Shown here in pieces: positions 14,258 to 29,705 of a DNA stretch of 64,000 nucleotides. Made by a program: the position numbers and the translations under genes. Source of the DNA: Chrysomallon squamiferum (lineage: Eukaryota > Mollusca > Gastropoda > Neomphalida > Peltospiridae). Position 1 is the stretch's first letter. Every line of letters starts with the position of its first letter. The notes under the pieces were generated by a model that was not told where the DNA came from, did no database searches, and saw only the letters and a list, made by a program, of their open reading frames with translations. The stretch is taken from the NCBI GenBank assembly GCA_012295275.1, contig CM022679.1, positions 16,752,342 through 16,816,341 on the forward strand. The letters are read 5' to 3'.

Positions 14258-16109
14258 GCTATTGTTATTATACAAATAAACTTTTCACTAATATTCTCAC
14301 TCATATTAAAATATGATACTGTGTATTTATTAATGAACATTTTCTCTTTCATTAAACGACATGTGTGTCTGTCTAGATGTAATGATTTATATTTTATTGC
14401 ACATTATTTTGATTAACATTTCTTCATTTAAAGAATCTCTGCAAATTAAACAAATTTCTTGAGATCACAATCAACAGTGGAAGATTTATAATATTTGTAA
14501 CGTGTGTTAATACTGTCAGCACCGTCCTAAACGATGTCTGGTAAAAGTTACATATTTCAAAATTGATAAAACAGGCTCATTTCTTAAATCTACATTTATA
14601 CGTTAACAGACGGCGAAACAATGAGCCGATCAGACATTGAGACTTAATAAATGAGAAAATCCCAATTTTCCTATTTAACGTAATGTTTTCTTGATTATGC
14701 TATTGACATGTTTTATTTCTAACATCTGGCGAGTGATTAACTTCAGTACTCTGATTTAACTTAAAGTTTCAATATATCTCAGAGAAAATGTGCATAGCTG
14801 CATTATATTACTAGTCAGTTATCTCAGCCAAAACAAATAGCCACAGATATCGTTCGTTCTGTACAAATTTAACAAAACTTTCTAAACTTTCAAAATCTTA
14901 GAGGTAGAGGAGAGATGAGCTAATTTAAATTAATTAGGATAAGTTTGGAATTTGTTGAAAATTAATATTACCAGAAAATGTCTAAGCCTATATTTTCAGA
15001 ATAAAGGAAACTAAAGATATTCTTTGACTAAGAAGAGTTTTGGTTGTATTCAAATGGAAACAAAATCAGCAGTTTAAAACAATACAAAATATTTAGTCAT
15101 TGAGTTATACTTATTGTTATTAAAGACAATACAAACAAAGAGAGAAACAGTCGACGGAATATTCGATGGAATCTGTGATCTGTCTTAGCTCTGCTCTCTA
15201 ACCAGAGCAAGCGCCTTCCATTTGTAAATAGACCTTAACATTTCACAGTACGAAAACCCCCACAAAATACGAGTATTAACATCACTTTCTCTGAAAAAAA
15301 AAATAAAGTTTTATTATAATTCTACGATTATTGCTGTCACTGTCAATAATCACTTGGATTTCTGAAAGTGTCGTAATGGCCTCACGTAGAGTTGTAACAG
15401 CGTCTGCATGAGAACGAACTGCGGCCCTGTTTGCAGAGAGAGAGAAAACTTCAAGCAATTTGGGTAGCAGTGTTGTAAATCAGTAGTTGCTGGTGGCAGC
15501 TGTTTTCTGAAAATTGTCTTTTTCCGCTCAGTAATAACTGTATGCTATTACACGGTGGTGCAGCAGAAGCAGGCGGTAAATTATTTGATACATTCTTTTC
15601 ATATTCAAGCAAATTCTCGAGACAATACATCCTTTCATAACCGTCCTCACGAATCAGATTTCTAATGCAATTATAATAATAGCAGCACAAATCATAATAA
15701 TGTTAATAATAATGATGATGATAGTAATAATAAGAAATAACAATAATAAAAATAATAGTTGTTTACAATCTTAAAATGTATGTGCGTGTGTATTTACGTT
15801 CTGTTGAAATCATGAACCATATCAAAGAAGTAAAAAGAGGAAATTACAAACGTGGACAGGAGCTAGAAGCCCAGTAACAGTAAAACGACTGCCGGAGATC
15901 ATAACGTAGCAGGTCACTTGTACAGCTTATTTCCTGCTTACAATGGGCTTCTACCCTACCCTACCTAACACTGGCCTATTTATTACTTCTTTATATTTTG
16001 TAATGAAGTCTGTTAAAATAATTTTAATAAATAATTTCAAGGAATGGAAACACAACTTGTAGCGACATTCATTGCGTCAGAGGTAGAGCTGTGAATTCCT
16101 TTGCTTCCG

Positions 16110-16185
16110 TTTTGTCCGGAAGTATAAGTATATGACGTCAACAATAAAAACGTCGTCACTCGCTGTTGTCCGGGCAAGGGGAAGT
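16110..16185. promoter_or_regulatory. Promoter-like block with ETS and CRE sites
   Basis: CCGGAAGT (16116-16123) and TGACGTCA (16133-16140) stand 10 bp apart, followed by a locally GC-richer stretch. No start codon or exon near it could be supported on either strand. Confidence 0.3.
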
Positions 16186-19100
16186 CTTGCTTTTTACACA
16201 ACTCGTAAAATAATCTGAAACTTCAACTTTCTCTTATCGTTCTACGGAACTGTCAGTAATTGGAATTTATTTTATTTCTCACATCATTTGTCAAAAGTCA
16301 AAGAATATAATGTACGAAATAAATAATTATATAGTGTTTGATCAGAAATTAATTTTCGAAATTGAAATTTTATTAAAATGAACCTGCATTTTATCACACA
16401 TTTATCCTCATTACTTTGGCGAACTGTATAAATTAACGTCCACTTTAATTATATTTTTTTTATTAACAATTCGGCTGTGCCTTCTAAAAGTTAATCATTA
16501 TTTGTAATAGTATGCGACACAAAACAAATGGCTTTATGTAGTTAATAAATACAGTACACAAACAGAGCATGTATTGTTCAGAAAGATGAATGTGTAGGTG
16601 GACGGATAGATGGGTTGATGTATGATTAAATAGTGATTTAGATAAAAAATAATTAATATGTAACATGAATACGTATACATACATATTCATTCAGAAACAA
16701 ACATGCAGAAGGAAAATCAATAAGCAATATCAAGAAATGAGTAGAAACAAGAAGAAAAAAGCAAGGAGCAAACATTAAATAATGAAAAGAAACAGGAAGA
16801 AATAAGAAGAATCCTAATTTCGATCTCGTATTAGCCACATGGCGAAAAAGGAAAATTCAAATATTTACTGCTTGCAAGACGCGATCGTTTCAAGAGCAAA
16901 GATTCAGTGATTTCCGAAAAATGAAACATAAGTTAATCAGAGTTTTATAACAAGCACGAAAGAACGTACCTGCTAACTGTTTAATGACAATAGGCTTGGT
17001 CCTCTATCCACTCATTACAGTTGTAAAATCATAACATCTCTACATTTCAGTTATCTCTGCTAGGGCTAATTCAGTTTTGATACTTAGAATCTTTGTTATC
17101 TGTATATCAGGCTATATTTGTAGGAAAGATATAACTAGACACCTTCTCATTCGTTCTGCGAATGATACAGTCCGAAGAGTGACCACCAATTAGACTATAG
17201 TTTAATCTTTGGTGGCAAAGTGATTAATTGGTTCAACAATCATTAGTTTTAAACAGCCTCTGAAATATAAGCAACCCTGTCTTAAACACATTTAAGTTAA
17301 TAGCATATAAAACTGCAATGCCTAAATGTACATTCAATCAGTCTAGCAGTAATTTCGTGCGTGAGTTATAAACTCTCCTGTCTTCGAACCACAGCAATTA
17401 GCTGATGTGTCAGAAAGACTGATAAGTATTTTCAATAAACAAATCTTATATTCTCAGAAATACAAGTACGCCTTTCTTGGATACGAACCAAGAGCATGGA
17501 TTTAATGATAGGTTGATAACAACGTTCAGCAAATCAATCAGCCAAGTTGGCATTTGCAACGTGTGTATATTGTCCGAGATAAAAGTACGCTTATCTTAGA
17601 CACAGAGGAACCTACTTGGCAGCAAAGTTGGCAAGTACGTTCAATCAGTCTGTCGTTGGAAACCCTTTTTACTAAATATTAAAGCACTTCTGTCATGGGT
17701 ACAACTAAACCTGACTTGTTTCAGGGTTAGTATGTTAGACGATCATTTTTTATTTTGTTAGTTTTAGTATCAAATAACCCTTCATTCACGTGACTCGTTT
17801 TCATTGTAAGCTGTTTAATTTTGAAGAAAAGAAGTGAAATGTTTACAAATAACATGCTGTAAACTCTTGTTATGAATGATGATGTTTTCAGTTTGATAAT
17901 ATCTAATAAACATGACAGGAGGATTCCATTATTTCTGAAATAACAAGAAAAAAACTTACCAAAATTCAATACTATTATGAGTAGAACAAATATTTCAAAT
18001 ATTTGGAGTCGCCATCATTATGATGAATAACTTTCAGTCGAAAATAAGACTAAAAGATATATATATATTAAAGGTCAGCTTCAAATATGAATACCATGGA
18101 ACAACTCATGATAATGTATGTGAATTGACGAATTTCTTGTAAAGAAGTTTGTTGTTGTTGTTTTTCATTAAATGTGACCTTAAAGAAAAATTCGGATAAT
18201 ACTGAAACATATTTCATGTTACAGCTGACGCCATCTTTCTTTGTTAGACACATTTTTCTTTACTTTCTTGTTTTCTTCTTGTTGTTTTTTCTCATGACAG
18301 AAATGTTTTTTTCATTACTTTCAAATGCAGCGATTTTGTTTATTTTTTATTATTATTTTATTATTATTATTATTATTTATTATTATTATTTTAATTAAAA
18401 TTAATAATTTTTTGAGGTTAAATGACATAAGGTTAAATTCCTTGGAAGTGAAATGAAAACAACAAGATTAACAATGAAATAATACATAATAAAATAAATA
18501 AACACTGTTGTAGCTTTTAATTTTCAGATCGATCCTAATAGTGTTATAAAACCGTAAACTAACTGAGACATATTTTAAATAAAACAAGCTAAACTTTACT
18601 CTTATGAATAAAATATCGGTTTCCTGAGGGAAATAAGATGTAAACTTCACAATCAGTAACAAATATTAACTCTGCATGCATCATAAAACGAAAATTGTAT
18701 TGTTTAATGACATCACAACACAATGTTATTAAGAATATACTATACAGAGTAATTACCAAATAGTTTACACTTTCCTGTCTCCATTACGATTTTATGTTTA
18801 CAGTATTTATTGTCACAGAAGATATTTTCCCTTTGTCGATAAAAGTAATGAAGTTTTGTTAGCGCAAACTTTGAGAATGATAAAAAGCGTTTGATAAGAG
18901 TTTTATATACTTCTATTAATGACTAAAACGTTAAAAACGTTGTTTGTGTTTTTTGTTGTTTATTTCTTTTACTTTTAATGTTCAAGACAAAAAAATCGCT
19001 GTGCTTTTCTGTGACTGACATAATTTTGATGAACTTAAGAGTGAGATGGAGGAGCTACACGTTGTGCATTCCTCTGTTTTTATTTAGATCACCACATTTG

Positions 19101-20659
19101 TATGTGTACTGTCTGAGAGTTATTTACCACAGCTGATGACACTCATCTTCTCTCCGTGAATTCGCCCCAGGCCAGTCATCTCGACTAGCAATCCGTAACT
19201 TTTGAAACTTCGTTTTCTCTATTTGTAGTCCGCGTTACAGTTATGTTTTTTTTTTTCTCTCTCTCTCTCATATTCTTTTGTCAATGTGAGTATGTATGTG
19301 TGTATGGTTTTTCTCCTTCTTTCTTTTGTTTTTTTAGGTCAACAAGTACAATAATTATTATTCTCAGACCTAACGTTTATTGAATACGGAATCTGATTAA
19401 GAACATTTTCTTACTAATTTTCCGAAAACAACAAACAATTTAGAAATTTCCTTAATAGTTTTCGCTCTATTACAAACCATTTTGTTTATCAAAAAATCCC
19501 AAACCCCCAAAAAAAACACACACACAAAAAACAACATTAAATAAATAAATAAATAAATAAATAATAACCATTCAGCTGAATTTGCATCCATATGTTTATA
19601 AACATCGAAGACTACATAGCCAAAACGTTTGAACGGAAGTAGCAGATTTTATAAGCCGTATTTCAGAATTTGATGACGTCGTGATCAATGATGCGTCAGT
19701 CACGGTGTATTAAATGACAGTGATCCAATTAGTGGTGTGTGGTATTGTTAGTCCTGTATCTCTTTATTATAGTATGTGTACTATGGTTCAAGACAAAAAA
19801 CTAAAAACACTTGTTATGGTAGTGGATTCAAATCTATAAACTGTTTTGACCCATTCTACAGAATTTATATTTGCAGTAGTATTTTGTTTTTAATGAAAAA
19901 CAAAAACGTTGTGTAAATTAATATTTAATTCCACGGCTGTGTGGTAGGAGTTTAGTTATGTACAAGATCTCTTAATTATAAAGACTCAAACTTTACTACT
20001 AATACTGACTATGCATAACTTGTCACTGACATCACAACAGCACCAACAAATAAGAAACAATGAAAAATAATTTTAAAATTTGTACTATTACATCGTTTGT
20101 TTTATTGTTTTTTGTTTGTTTGTTTGTTTTGTTTTATTTTGTTTTATTTTAGTTTATTTTTTTTAAATTTAATTAAATTTCATATCTAAAAAATTTCCCA
20201 ACAAAGATTTGAATATAACATATGTAAAACTCTCATATACATTTCCATTAGTTTCGTACACGCAAACACACTTTTTTAGTTTTATAATATTAATATTTTC
20301 TACAGATACGGGGGAAGTGGAGAACACACACACACACACACACAGATATACACACACATACACATACACAATAATAATTATTATTATATAAGCAAACTAA
20401 ATTAAAATAATAACCTATAAAAAATTAAAATTGAAATTAAAATTGTGATGTAATATTTCTTACCTCTCAAAACTGATCCAGTTGTAACAGTTCGATTTCG
20501 TTAATAAATTCGCAAAAGATCAGAAGAGACTCAAAGCGAGGAAGAGAGAGAAAACTATATCTCCTGTCTTCGATGGAAAAAGCCTTCAAGCAAATCAAAC
20601 CCAGAGATCAATTCTTTTGCTCTCGTCAAAGCTTTGTTTCTGGTTGGCTCGCCAGATAA

Positions 20660-20760
20660 GGGGAGGGAACGCCGCCAACAACCAATTCAGCGTTTTTCAA
20701 ACCTGTGATCACTATAAAATGCTTGCAGCGACAAAGAACGAAAATCAGTTAAGTGTCAGC
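20660..20760 (+). promoter_or_regulatory. Orphan core promoter candidate (CCAAT, TATA, initiator)
   Basis: CCAAT at 20682-20686, TATAAAA at 20713-20719 and TCAGTT, an initiator-type sequence, at 20745-20750 have spacings close to a Pol II core promoter. The block is GC-richer than its surroundings. The frame open across it is short and unrecognised; a spliced or non-coding transcript is possible. Confidence 0.3.
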
Positions 20761-21471
20761 TGCTTCTTAGATCAAAGTCAGAGATCGCGTCGTGGTGCAA
20801 ATTAGAAATTATTTCTTATAAATATCTTGTCTCTTCGGTTTCTGTTGCATTTCTTAAGACAGTTTGCTATCAAAACAAAACTCTCAGCTATTCTTACCGT
20901 CACTGACAGCAACTGGGGAGAACGTCGATTTTTTTTTTTTTTTAACTATTTACATTATTCTCTAACTGTAAATATATCAGTAATGAATATTTATTAATAA
21001 TAAAAAGAAAGCAACGAAAGAGAAATAGGGAATGAGAAACAAAATAATAATAATCATATAATTTATAATGATGATGATTATGGTGTTGATAATAACAATA
21101 AAAAAAGAAAAAATCCACCTACCCAGTATGCCCTATAATAACCTTGTTATGTCTAATAAACTTATTTTAAGACCAAACCTGCTGCAGAGGTATGACGACA
21201 ATATCCCGAATCTCCTGACTGAAGAGAGTCTACTTCACATTCACACTGCAGCAAAAAATAACCACTGTTAACAAACGACCTGATTTTATAAATCACTTGA
21301 AATCCTTTAACATCGATATTGTCAGAAGCTGAAAAATGGACATTACTGCATCTGTATTCTAACCACTTGGTAAAGCAGTATTAGATCAGATTAAATTTTT
21401 CACGTTAAAGCATGTTATTCAAAGACAGCTAGGTATTTACGTTATATTTTACATGTAAAACATTTAAAGCC

Positions 21472-21999
<528 letters not shown>

Positions 22000-22494
22000 A
22001 ACTTCGAAAAAACACTATATTTTCATTTCGCTTTGAGATCATGTAACCAGTTATATTTATGGTTCCATAAAACGTTGGAAAATTATTAGCAGATGTATTT
22101 TGCTGTTATTTGTTTATTCAAAATAAAAAGTAAAATAAATAAGTAAATAGATGATTTTTCTTTCCCTGATTTAAAGGGTGGGCTGACAATGCAAACAAAG
22201 TAAATTTAACTATTTCTTTTGAAATAGAAAAACTACATTTAATGAGTATCTAGTCTTGAATTTCGTACCTTAAAAAATATAAAATAAATAACATTATTAA
22301 CTTTGTTATTAAAGTGCTAATAACAGGTCATATTCAAAAAAATCATTTCACTACAAATATTATCAATTTCATTTGTCTAAACGGAAATATTTACAAAAAA
22401 TAGTTTTATGCATGCAAAGTTTCAATGACGTCATTCAAGGTACAGAACTATTGGGTCTTCCAGTATTTTCTGACCTGTATATATACACATTTGT

Positions 22495-23461
<967 letters not shown>

Positions 23462-23872
23462 GTGAGAGAGAGAGGTGGATAGGTGTTTGCACACATAAGC
23501 GCCTTTTTTAAAAAGAAAGGAAAAGAAGGTTTATTGGATACTGCTGCTTTAGAAAACATCAATTTCCTGTATTTAATCATTCATTCTGAATGAAAAAGAG
23601 AAAACAAAGTCAACGTACTAAATGTCTTATGCTTTATTTATTTAGTAAAAAAAAAAAAAAAGGAAAAAAAATAAGACAGAAAAAGCAGTTTGGAGAAAAA
23701 TTAATTCTTCCTACCTGATTTTTATTGTGTTTTTTTGTTTTGTTTTGTTTTCTTATTTATTTATTTTAAAAATAATCAAATCTGTTGAAACATAATAGAG
23801 TATATAAAAGTATGAGATTAAAATGAGAAAGAAAGCAGTAAAAATGAAGCTAATTTTTAATTTAGACTAAGA

Positions 23873-24332
23873 AACAGCGCTGTGACCCGGAGGTCACTAT
23901 CATTTCTCAGTTAAGTAACAGCGCTGTGACCTGGAGGTCACTATCATTTCTCAGTTAAGTAACAGCGCTGTGACCTGGAGGTCACTATCATTTCTCAGTT
24001 AAGCCTGGAGGTCACTATAACAGCGCTGTGACCTGGAGGTCACTATCATTTCTCAGTTAAGAAACAGCGCTGTGACCTGGAGGTCACTATCATTTCTCAG
24101 TTAAGTAACAGCGCTGTGACCTGGAGGTCACTATCATTTCTCAGTTAAGTAACAGCGCTGTGACCCGGAGGTCACTATCATTTCTCAGTTAAGTAACAGC
24201 GCTGTGACCCGGAGGTCACTATCATTTCTCAGTTAAGTAACAGCGCTGTGACCTGGAGGTCACTATCATTTCTCAGTTAAGTAACAGCGCTGTGACCTGG
24301 AGGTCACTATCATTTCTCAGTTAAGTAATAGC
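23873..24332. repeat. 44-bp satellite with palindromic core, ten full copies and one partial
   Basis: Units start at 23873, 23917, 23961, 24019, 24063, 24107, 24151, 24195, 24239 and 24283, with a truncated piece at 24005-24018. Each unit contains ACAGCGCTGT, a perfect 10-bp palindrome, directly overlapping GTGACC(T/C)GGAGGTCAC, an inverted repeat. Copies differ mainly at one C/T position. No ORF runs through. It follows the long (GT)n tract by about 400 bp. Confidence 0.9.
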
Positions 24333-25472
24333 GAGGACGTCAAATCGAAAAACAGTTCTTTTTACACCAACACTGTGATGGTGCATTTAATTTAAAAAAA
24401 AAAAATATTATTATTATTAATTACGTTTTTTCTCCACCACAAATCGGATTTTCATTCAATATTTTATCACGACTACTTAGGAATTATTAATATATTCACT
24501 AAAATTTAAATTCGACACATTTTAATGCTTCAGCCTGTTTTATTGGATTTATTTTTCAGATGCCAAAATTCCTTTCCTATAGAAAAGAGAAATATGAAAT
24601 ACAGAAATGAAATTTTCCAAATTATTCTAACAGAATCGTTTGTTTTACATCGCTAGTTAAACCATAAAATGTTTAGCGGATTTGTAAGAATTGTTGCCTC
24701 ATTTGCCTCAATGTAGTTCTGGCATGATAAATATCTTTGTTTAATAATAAAATGGAGTTTGATAATGAAAGTCATCTTACGATACCCATTTGATTAGTGA
24801 GAGTGGAGGCGCAGGCACAACGCTGACTTGAGACACCGTTGATCACAAGATCAGTCCACCGTAGTCCACTTACTGACCTAATTCCCGTAACAGCCAATCA
24901 CTTGTTTATAAAATGGTTTTTCCTACTTCAGCACGACGACGCCTAATGGATTATGCTGAAAATCATTTAGAACACACTCAACTAGAATGTATGTGTGGGA
25001 TTTTTTTTAATTTTTTTTTTTTTATCTCGTTTATCACATGTTTTTTAAACAGTTAATAGATTTGTTGTGTGATGTACATACTGAATGCGATATCGTAGAA
25101 AGAAGACATATCTTGTTATACGATGCACTTAACTTATTATTATTATTATTAAAGAACGTAAATCGATATAAAATTATTATTCATCGATATAAAACCATTT
25201 TTGAATTTTAATTTTTTTTTTATATGAATGAGGATGGGCGTGTAGCGTGTGTTGTGTATGCATTTTGTGTATGTGTGTGCTGACTCTTTACTAGAATAAG
25301 ATATTGCAGTATTTTTCATAGCTTCAGCAGTGAAAGCAGTAATTAATTTCCAAGTTTTAGTATATTAAGTACTTTGTTTTTATTTTCCATAGTAACGATA
25401 TTTCACTAAATTTCCTGTAATTGGCTTCTATTCCTACAAACTCGGCCTTTGGCCTATAAAAAATATTTATAA

Positions 25473-25506
<34 letters not shown>

Positions 25507-28249
25507 AACAATAACAACTTTTAACAGCTACTTAGAATTTAAACGTGTCATGTCCATGTTTTTTCTACAAGAATGATTTGTGCTAACTTTGATCAAGTAT
25601 ATCTCTTTATCTAATCATGTTAAACAGCGTGTGTGTAATGGACGGTTCATTAGTTGTGTGTTGATAATGTACAGTACAGCTGCATTCTGATATCAAATAT
25701 TACCTTCCCCTGAACTCAGTACACATAGGACTAAAGCAAAATATTTATCTAAAATCCAACTCATAATAAATCCAAATTATAAAAACACTAATAAAAATGA
25801 AATTCACAAATATCGCGTAAAAATAACATATTCATCATTTACAAAAATCGATCAGATAAACACACACATACACACTACTGGAACTGGCATATAAGCTACG
25901 TTTCTTTCTTCTTCTTTTTTTTTTGTCACTATTGCTGTCGTCATTACTGTTGTAAGCTATCATTAATATCATTTTTATTATTATTGTTATTATTATCATT
26001 ATTATTATTATTATTGTTGTTTTTGTTGTTGTTGTTGTTTTTTGTTGCTGTTGCTGTTATTATTATTATTACCCTGATGCAATTATTTTTGATATTCTTC
26101 AAAACATGGACTATATAAATTTCTGTAACGGTAAAGATGTTTAGAAGAGAGTAAAATACAGCGCACATTTGGTAAGAACATTATTCACAATCTATTCATC
26201 TTTGTGACAGGAGGTCGTGTTTTCTGAAACTGAGTACAAGACATCAGTGTACAGTTTCTCATTAAACTTCTTTACAAATTAATTGCAACGAAATCGAATA
26301 ATCTCCCTTTTTTTCAATCCCATTCAGCTGGGAACTAAAAGGCGTCCTTGAGTCCGTATTTTTATTTATTCCTTCTTTTTTTTTTTCACTTCTGCAAAGA
26401 CAAAGTACATCTTTCAAGCATGAAGAACAGTAGTTCACAGATAAACACAGACACACATATTACGAAACAAAATAATAATAAAAATTAAATAATAAATAAA
26501 AAAATGTATGATCTCCGTAGAAAGGAGGCCAAATGTGAAAAATAATTTAAATTGATAATTAGTACTTAATTTTGTTATTTTCTAAAGATTTTATAATTTG
26601 TTTTTATTCAGTAGATTCTTCTTTCACCGAAGAAATATTATTGGATAAAATGTCAACATGAACAATGCACTTATCTTTTTTACTGTTAAAAATGTAATTT
26701 CATGTAATATGTTTTTTATCTGCAGGATTCAGCGACATATTTAGACAACGACTTCTTCGTGGAATTTTTTATCTCTGATTCACCACAAGTATGTATAATA
26801 AATAAATATTATCAGTAATATTTTTTTCTATTTAAAGCTAAATAAACTTTAATAATTTCAAAAAATATTTTTTAAAAGTATATATATATATATATCATAA
26901 ACATTTTTTAAACCGGTACAACACAATCGATCCCGGTGTTTACTGACCCTTTTTTACGCCTAAACATTTCTCAGCCTCTTAGACAGTCCATCGACCACTG
27001 AGCTAAACAGTACTTCATACAGCGTATAGGTCAGTTATTCAGTGCTCTTCAAGATAAAGATGGATTCTGAAAAAAAAAATCTAATTCACACAAAAAAAGA
27101 ACTTGTTTAAAAATTATTAGGTTTTTTATTATTTTATTTTTACCTTCTTAATTTTTTAGAGTTATTCTGGAGGAGTTAAAAAAACTGAAATATTAATTTA
27201 CAAACAAAATCATTACACCTGACAGAAATGAGAGAAGTTATGAAAGAAGTTATACTGATCAAAGTAGTTAGGGAATATGAAATATTTTGATGTGTGAGAC
27301 GACAAACATGTCGACTTAAAAAAACAATATTAGTTCATGGATCAAAATTTTCTTCCAGTCGTCTGTCTCACATTCTCGTATTTGTACGCAGCACATAATG
27401 TCATAATAACGAACTGTGTGACGATGCTGGCGTTCACGCCTGTGACATGTCAGACAGTTCAGACAGTACTGACAGCTGTACTGAAATACACGGCTGCGAC
27501 TGCTTTTCACCATTGCTCTATATCCTAGATATAACAAAAAACAAACAATCTTGTTGTGGAATATAGTTTATCTTAAAAAGGTACTCGCGAATTCAGAATT
27601 TGTGGGAAGCTGATCCACCAATAGATTCTCTGGGCTTCGAATCAGGAAGTAGAACGTTCGGGTCAGTTCAATGAAAGTGACCTCCAGCTAAAGACGTTGT
27701 GTCCATTAATTGTGTCTTCAGCGTATCTCTGACATATACAGACATGATAAATGAATCAGACACTGCACACCAGTATATTTACAATTTTATATTACAGTGT
27801 ACCCATTCTTTTCAGTCTAATTCTAGAGCTAGGCTATTTATCTTTACGTTACAGTGTATGACATATTGTACTGATCATTTTCCGTATTATCCAAGCAACA
27901 TTAACAGATGTCTTAGCAGATTCTATAAGTCAGTCGCAAGAGTGGGATGATCTGTAAAAATACCTGAGACAGGCGAAACATGCTGACACGTAATAAATAA
28001 TAAATTCATGATGGACGTGTGCCTTCTACAAGTGTTTTTATTTTAATTTCATTTTATATCCAGACAAAATATGTTATATCCAGACCCAGTTGCACCTTCC
28101 CCTATTCTTCCAGACAATCACTGAGGACACTAGAGACAAGATTTTTGAATTGCATCCAAAGACCTGAGATCAGATTCTGAAACTGCAAAGGCAACATCCA
28201 ACTCCTATGGAAAGCATTAGTTTTATTATTACTGTTTTTACTCAAGTAC

Positions 28250-28435
28250 CATATATATATATATATATATACTTCTGTGTATGTGAACATTCACACATAA
28301 TGTATGTGTGTGTGCATAGTACGTACGCGTGTATGTATGTAATATATAGTTTCATATATATATGAGAAAGAGAGAGAGAGAGAGAGCGCGCGAGAGAGAG
28401 AGAGAGAAAAAAAAAATGAGAGAGAGAGGGTGTGT
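28250..28435. repeat. (AT)n, (GT)-rich and (GA)n cluster
   Basis: AT repeats at 28250-28270, GTATGT-type sequence at about 28300-28350, then GA repeats with a short CGCGCG at about 28366-28430. Confidence 0.85.
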
Positions 28436-29639
28436 TTATGGTAGAAACCAGTGGATTGAAACGAAACCTGAAGAAAAGGCGGAAATGAGGTCTTAAAAAA
28501 ATAATACTTGTTGACAAATTTTTTACTAAGTCATTTCCAGCTGTCTTCACGCAGCATTTCACTTACTGAGGAGCACTCGAGGGAAATTTCAAATAATCTG
28601 TCTCTGCATGAAACCATTACCGTCGTCAGCTTTTGTTTTATTACGCTCTGTCCTCATGAAATCTTTAGTCTGAGACAGATTTTGAAAACTTATTTTAAAA
28701 TAATAATAAAAATGTCGACAACGAAAACGACAGATAATAAATAATGATAAGAAGAAGAAGAAGACGAAAAAAAACCAATAAAAAAAACGGTGTATGAGAA
28801 CAAAAAAAAACAAAAAAAAGGTAAGGAAGAAGAATAATAAGAATAAAAGTAAAAGAGAAAAATAATAGACCCAAATGGAATAGAGAAAACAAAATTTTAA
28901 AAACTGCTTTTATACTTTTAAAGGTAAATAAAGTAAAATTAGTAAATAAAATGTTATCTATACATGGGTAATAGTAATAAAAAAGTAATTTTTTATTTTT
29001 TTTTAAATGGTACATCTTATCACCGTTTAGTGTTAATTATTAGTTCAGGCGTAACTTTTGTTTCTGCCTCGTTCTTAAACAAGAACAACAACAAAAAATA
29101 ATAATAATAATAATAATATGATGATGGTGATGATGAAGATGTGATGATGATGACAAAAATAATTTAAATACCTTTAAGCTTATAAAGTTTTAATAAGAAA
29201 TTGTTTAATATATTCTAATTTTTCTTTCTGTCAAAAGTCAATTGATTTCAACATAAATCTTTATAAAATAACTTTTTTCCACTGCTTAATGCCAAATTAT
29301 TTCCTCAAAATTACTCTTTATTGATTTTTGTTTTGGTAGAAATGATTTCTTGCAGAGTGAAAAAGAAGTTTTATTTTTCTAAGTAATTTCTTTGTATGGC
29401 AATAGACAGTCACTAAAAATAAAATAAGAGTTAGCTGTGGGTTTTTTTTGGTTGTCGAGGTTAATACCAAATCTGTATGTTCCAGACTATGATGGATAAA
29501 AACTTCGCCTGAACTATTATACAAGAGATGTGTAGCATTCATTGATTTGATTGGATGGTGGCACGGAAACGACAGCTCGCTTTTCTAGAAGAAAAAAACA
29601 AATCATTATCGAGAAAAGAAAAGGAAAGGAAAAAAGCGA

Positions 29640-29705
29640 AACAGACAGATCTTTTCATTGGAGAAAAACGAAACAGACAGATCTTTTCATTGGAGAAAAA
29701 CAAAA
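29640..29705. repeat. 33-bp tandem duplication
   Basis: GAAACAGACAGATCTTTTCA followed by TTGGAGAAAAAC occurs twice in direct succession. Confidence 0.8.

Noticed and set aside
15451-15690. 79-residue minus-strand frame
   Set aside because: It runs into low-complexity AAT sequence upstream, with no motif and no support for a start.
23873-24332. CRISPR-like array
   Set aside because: The 44-bp units are head-to-tail with no unique spacers, and the genome is eukaryotic. It is a satellite.
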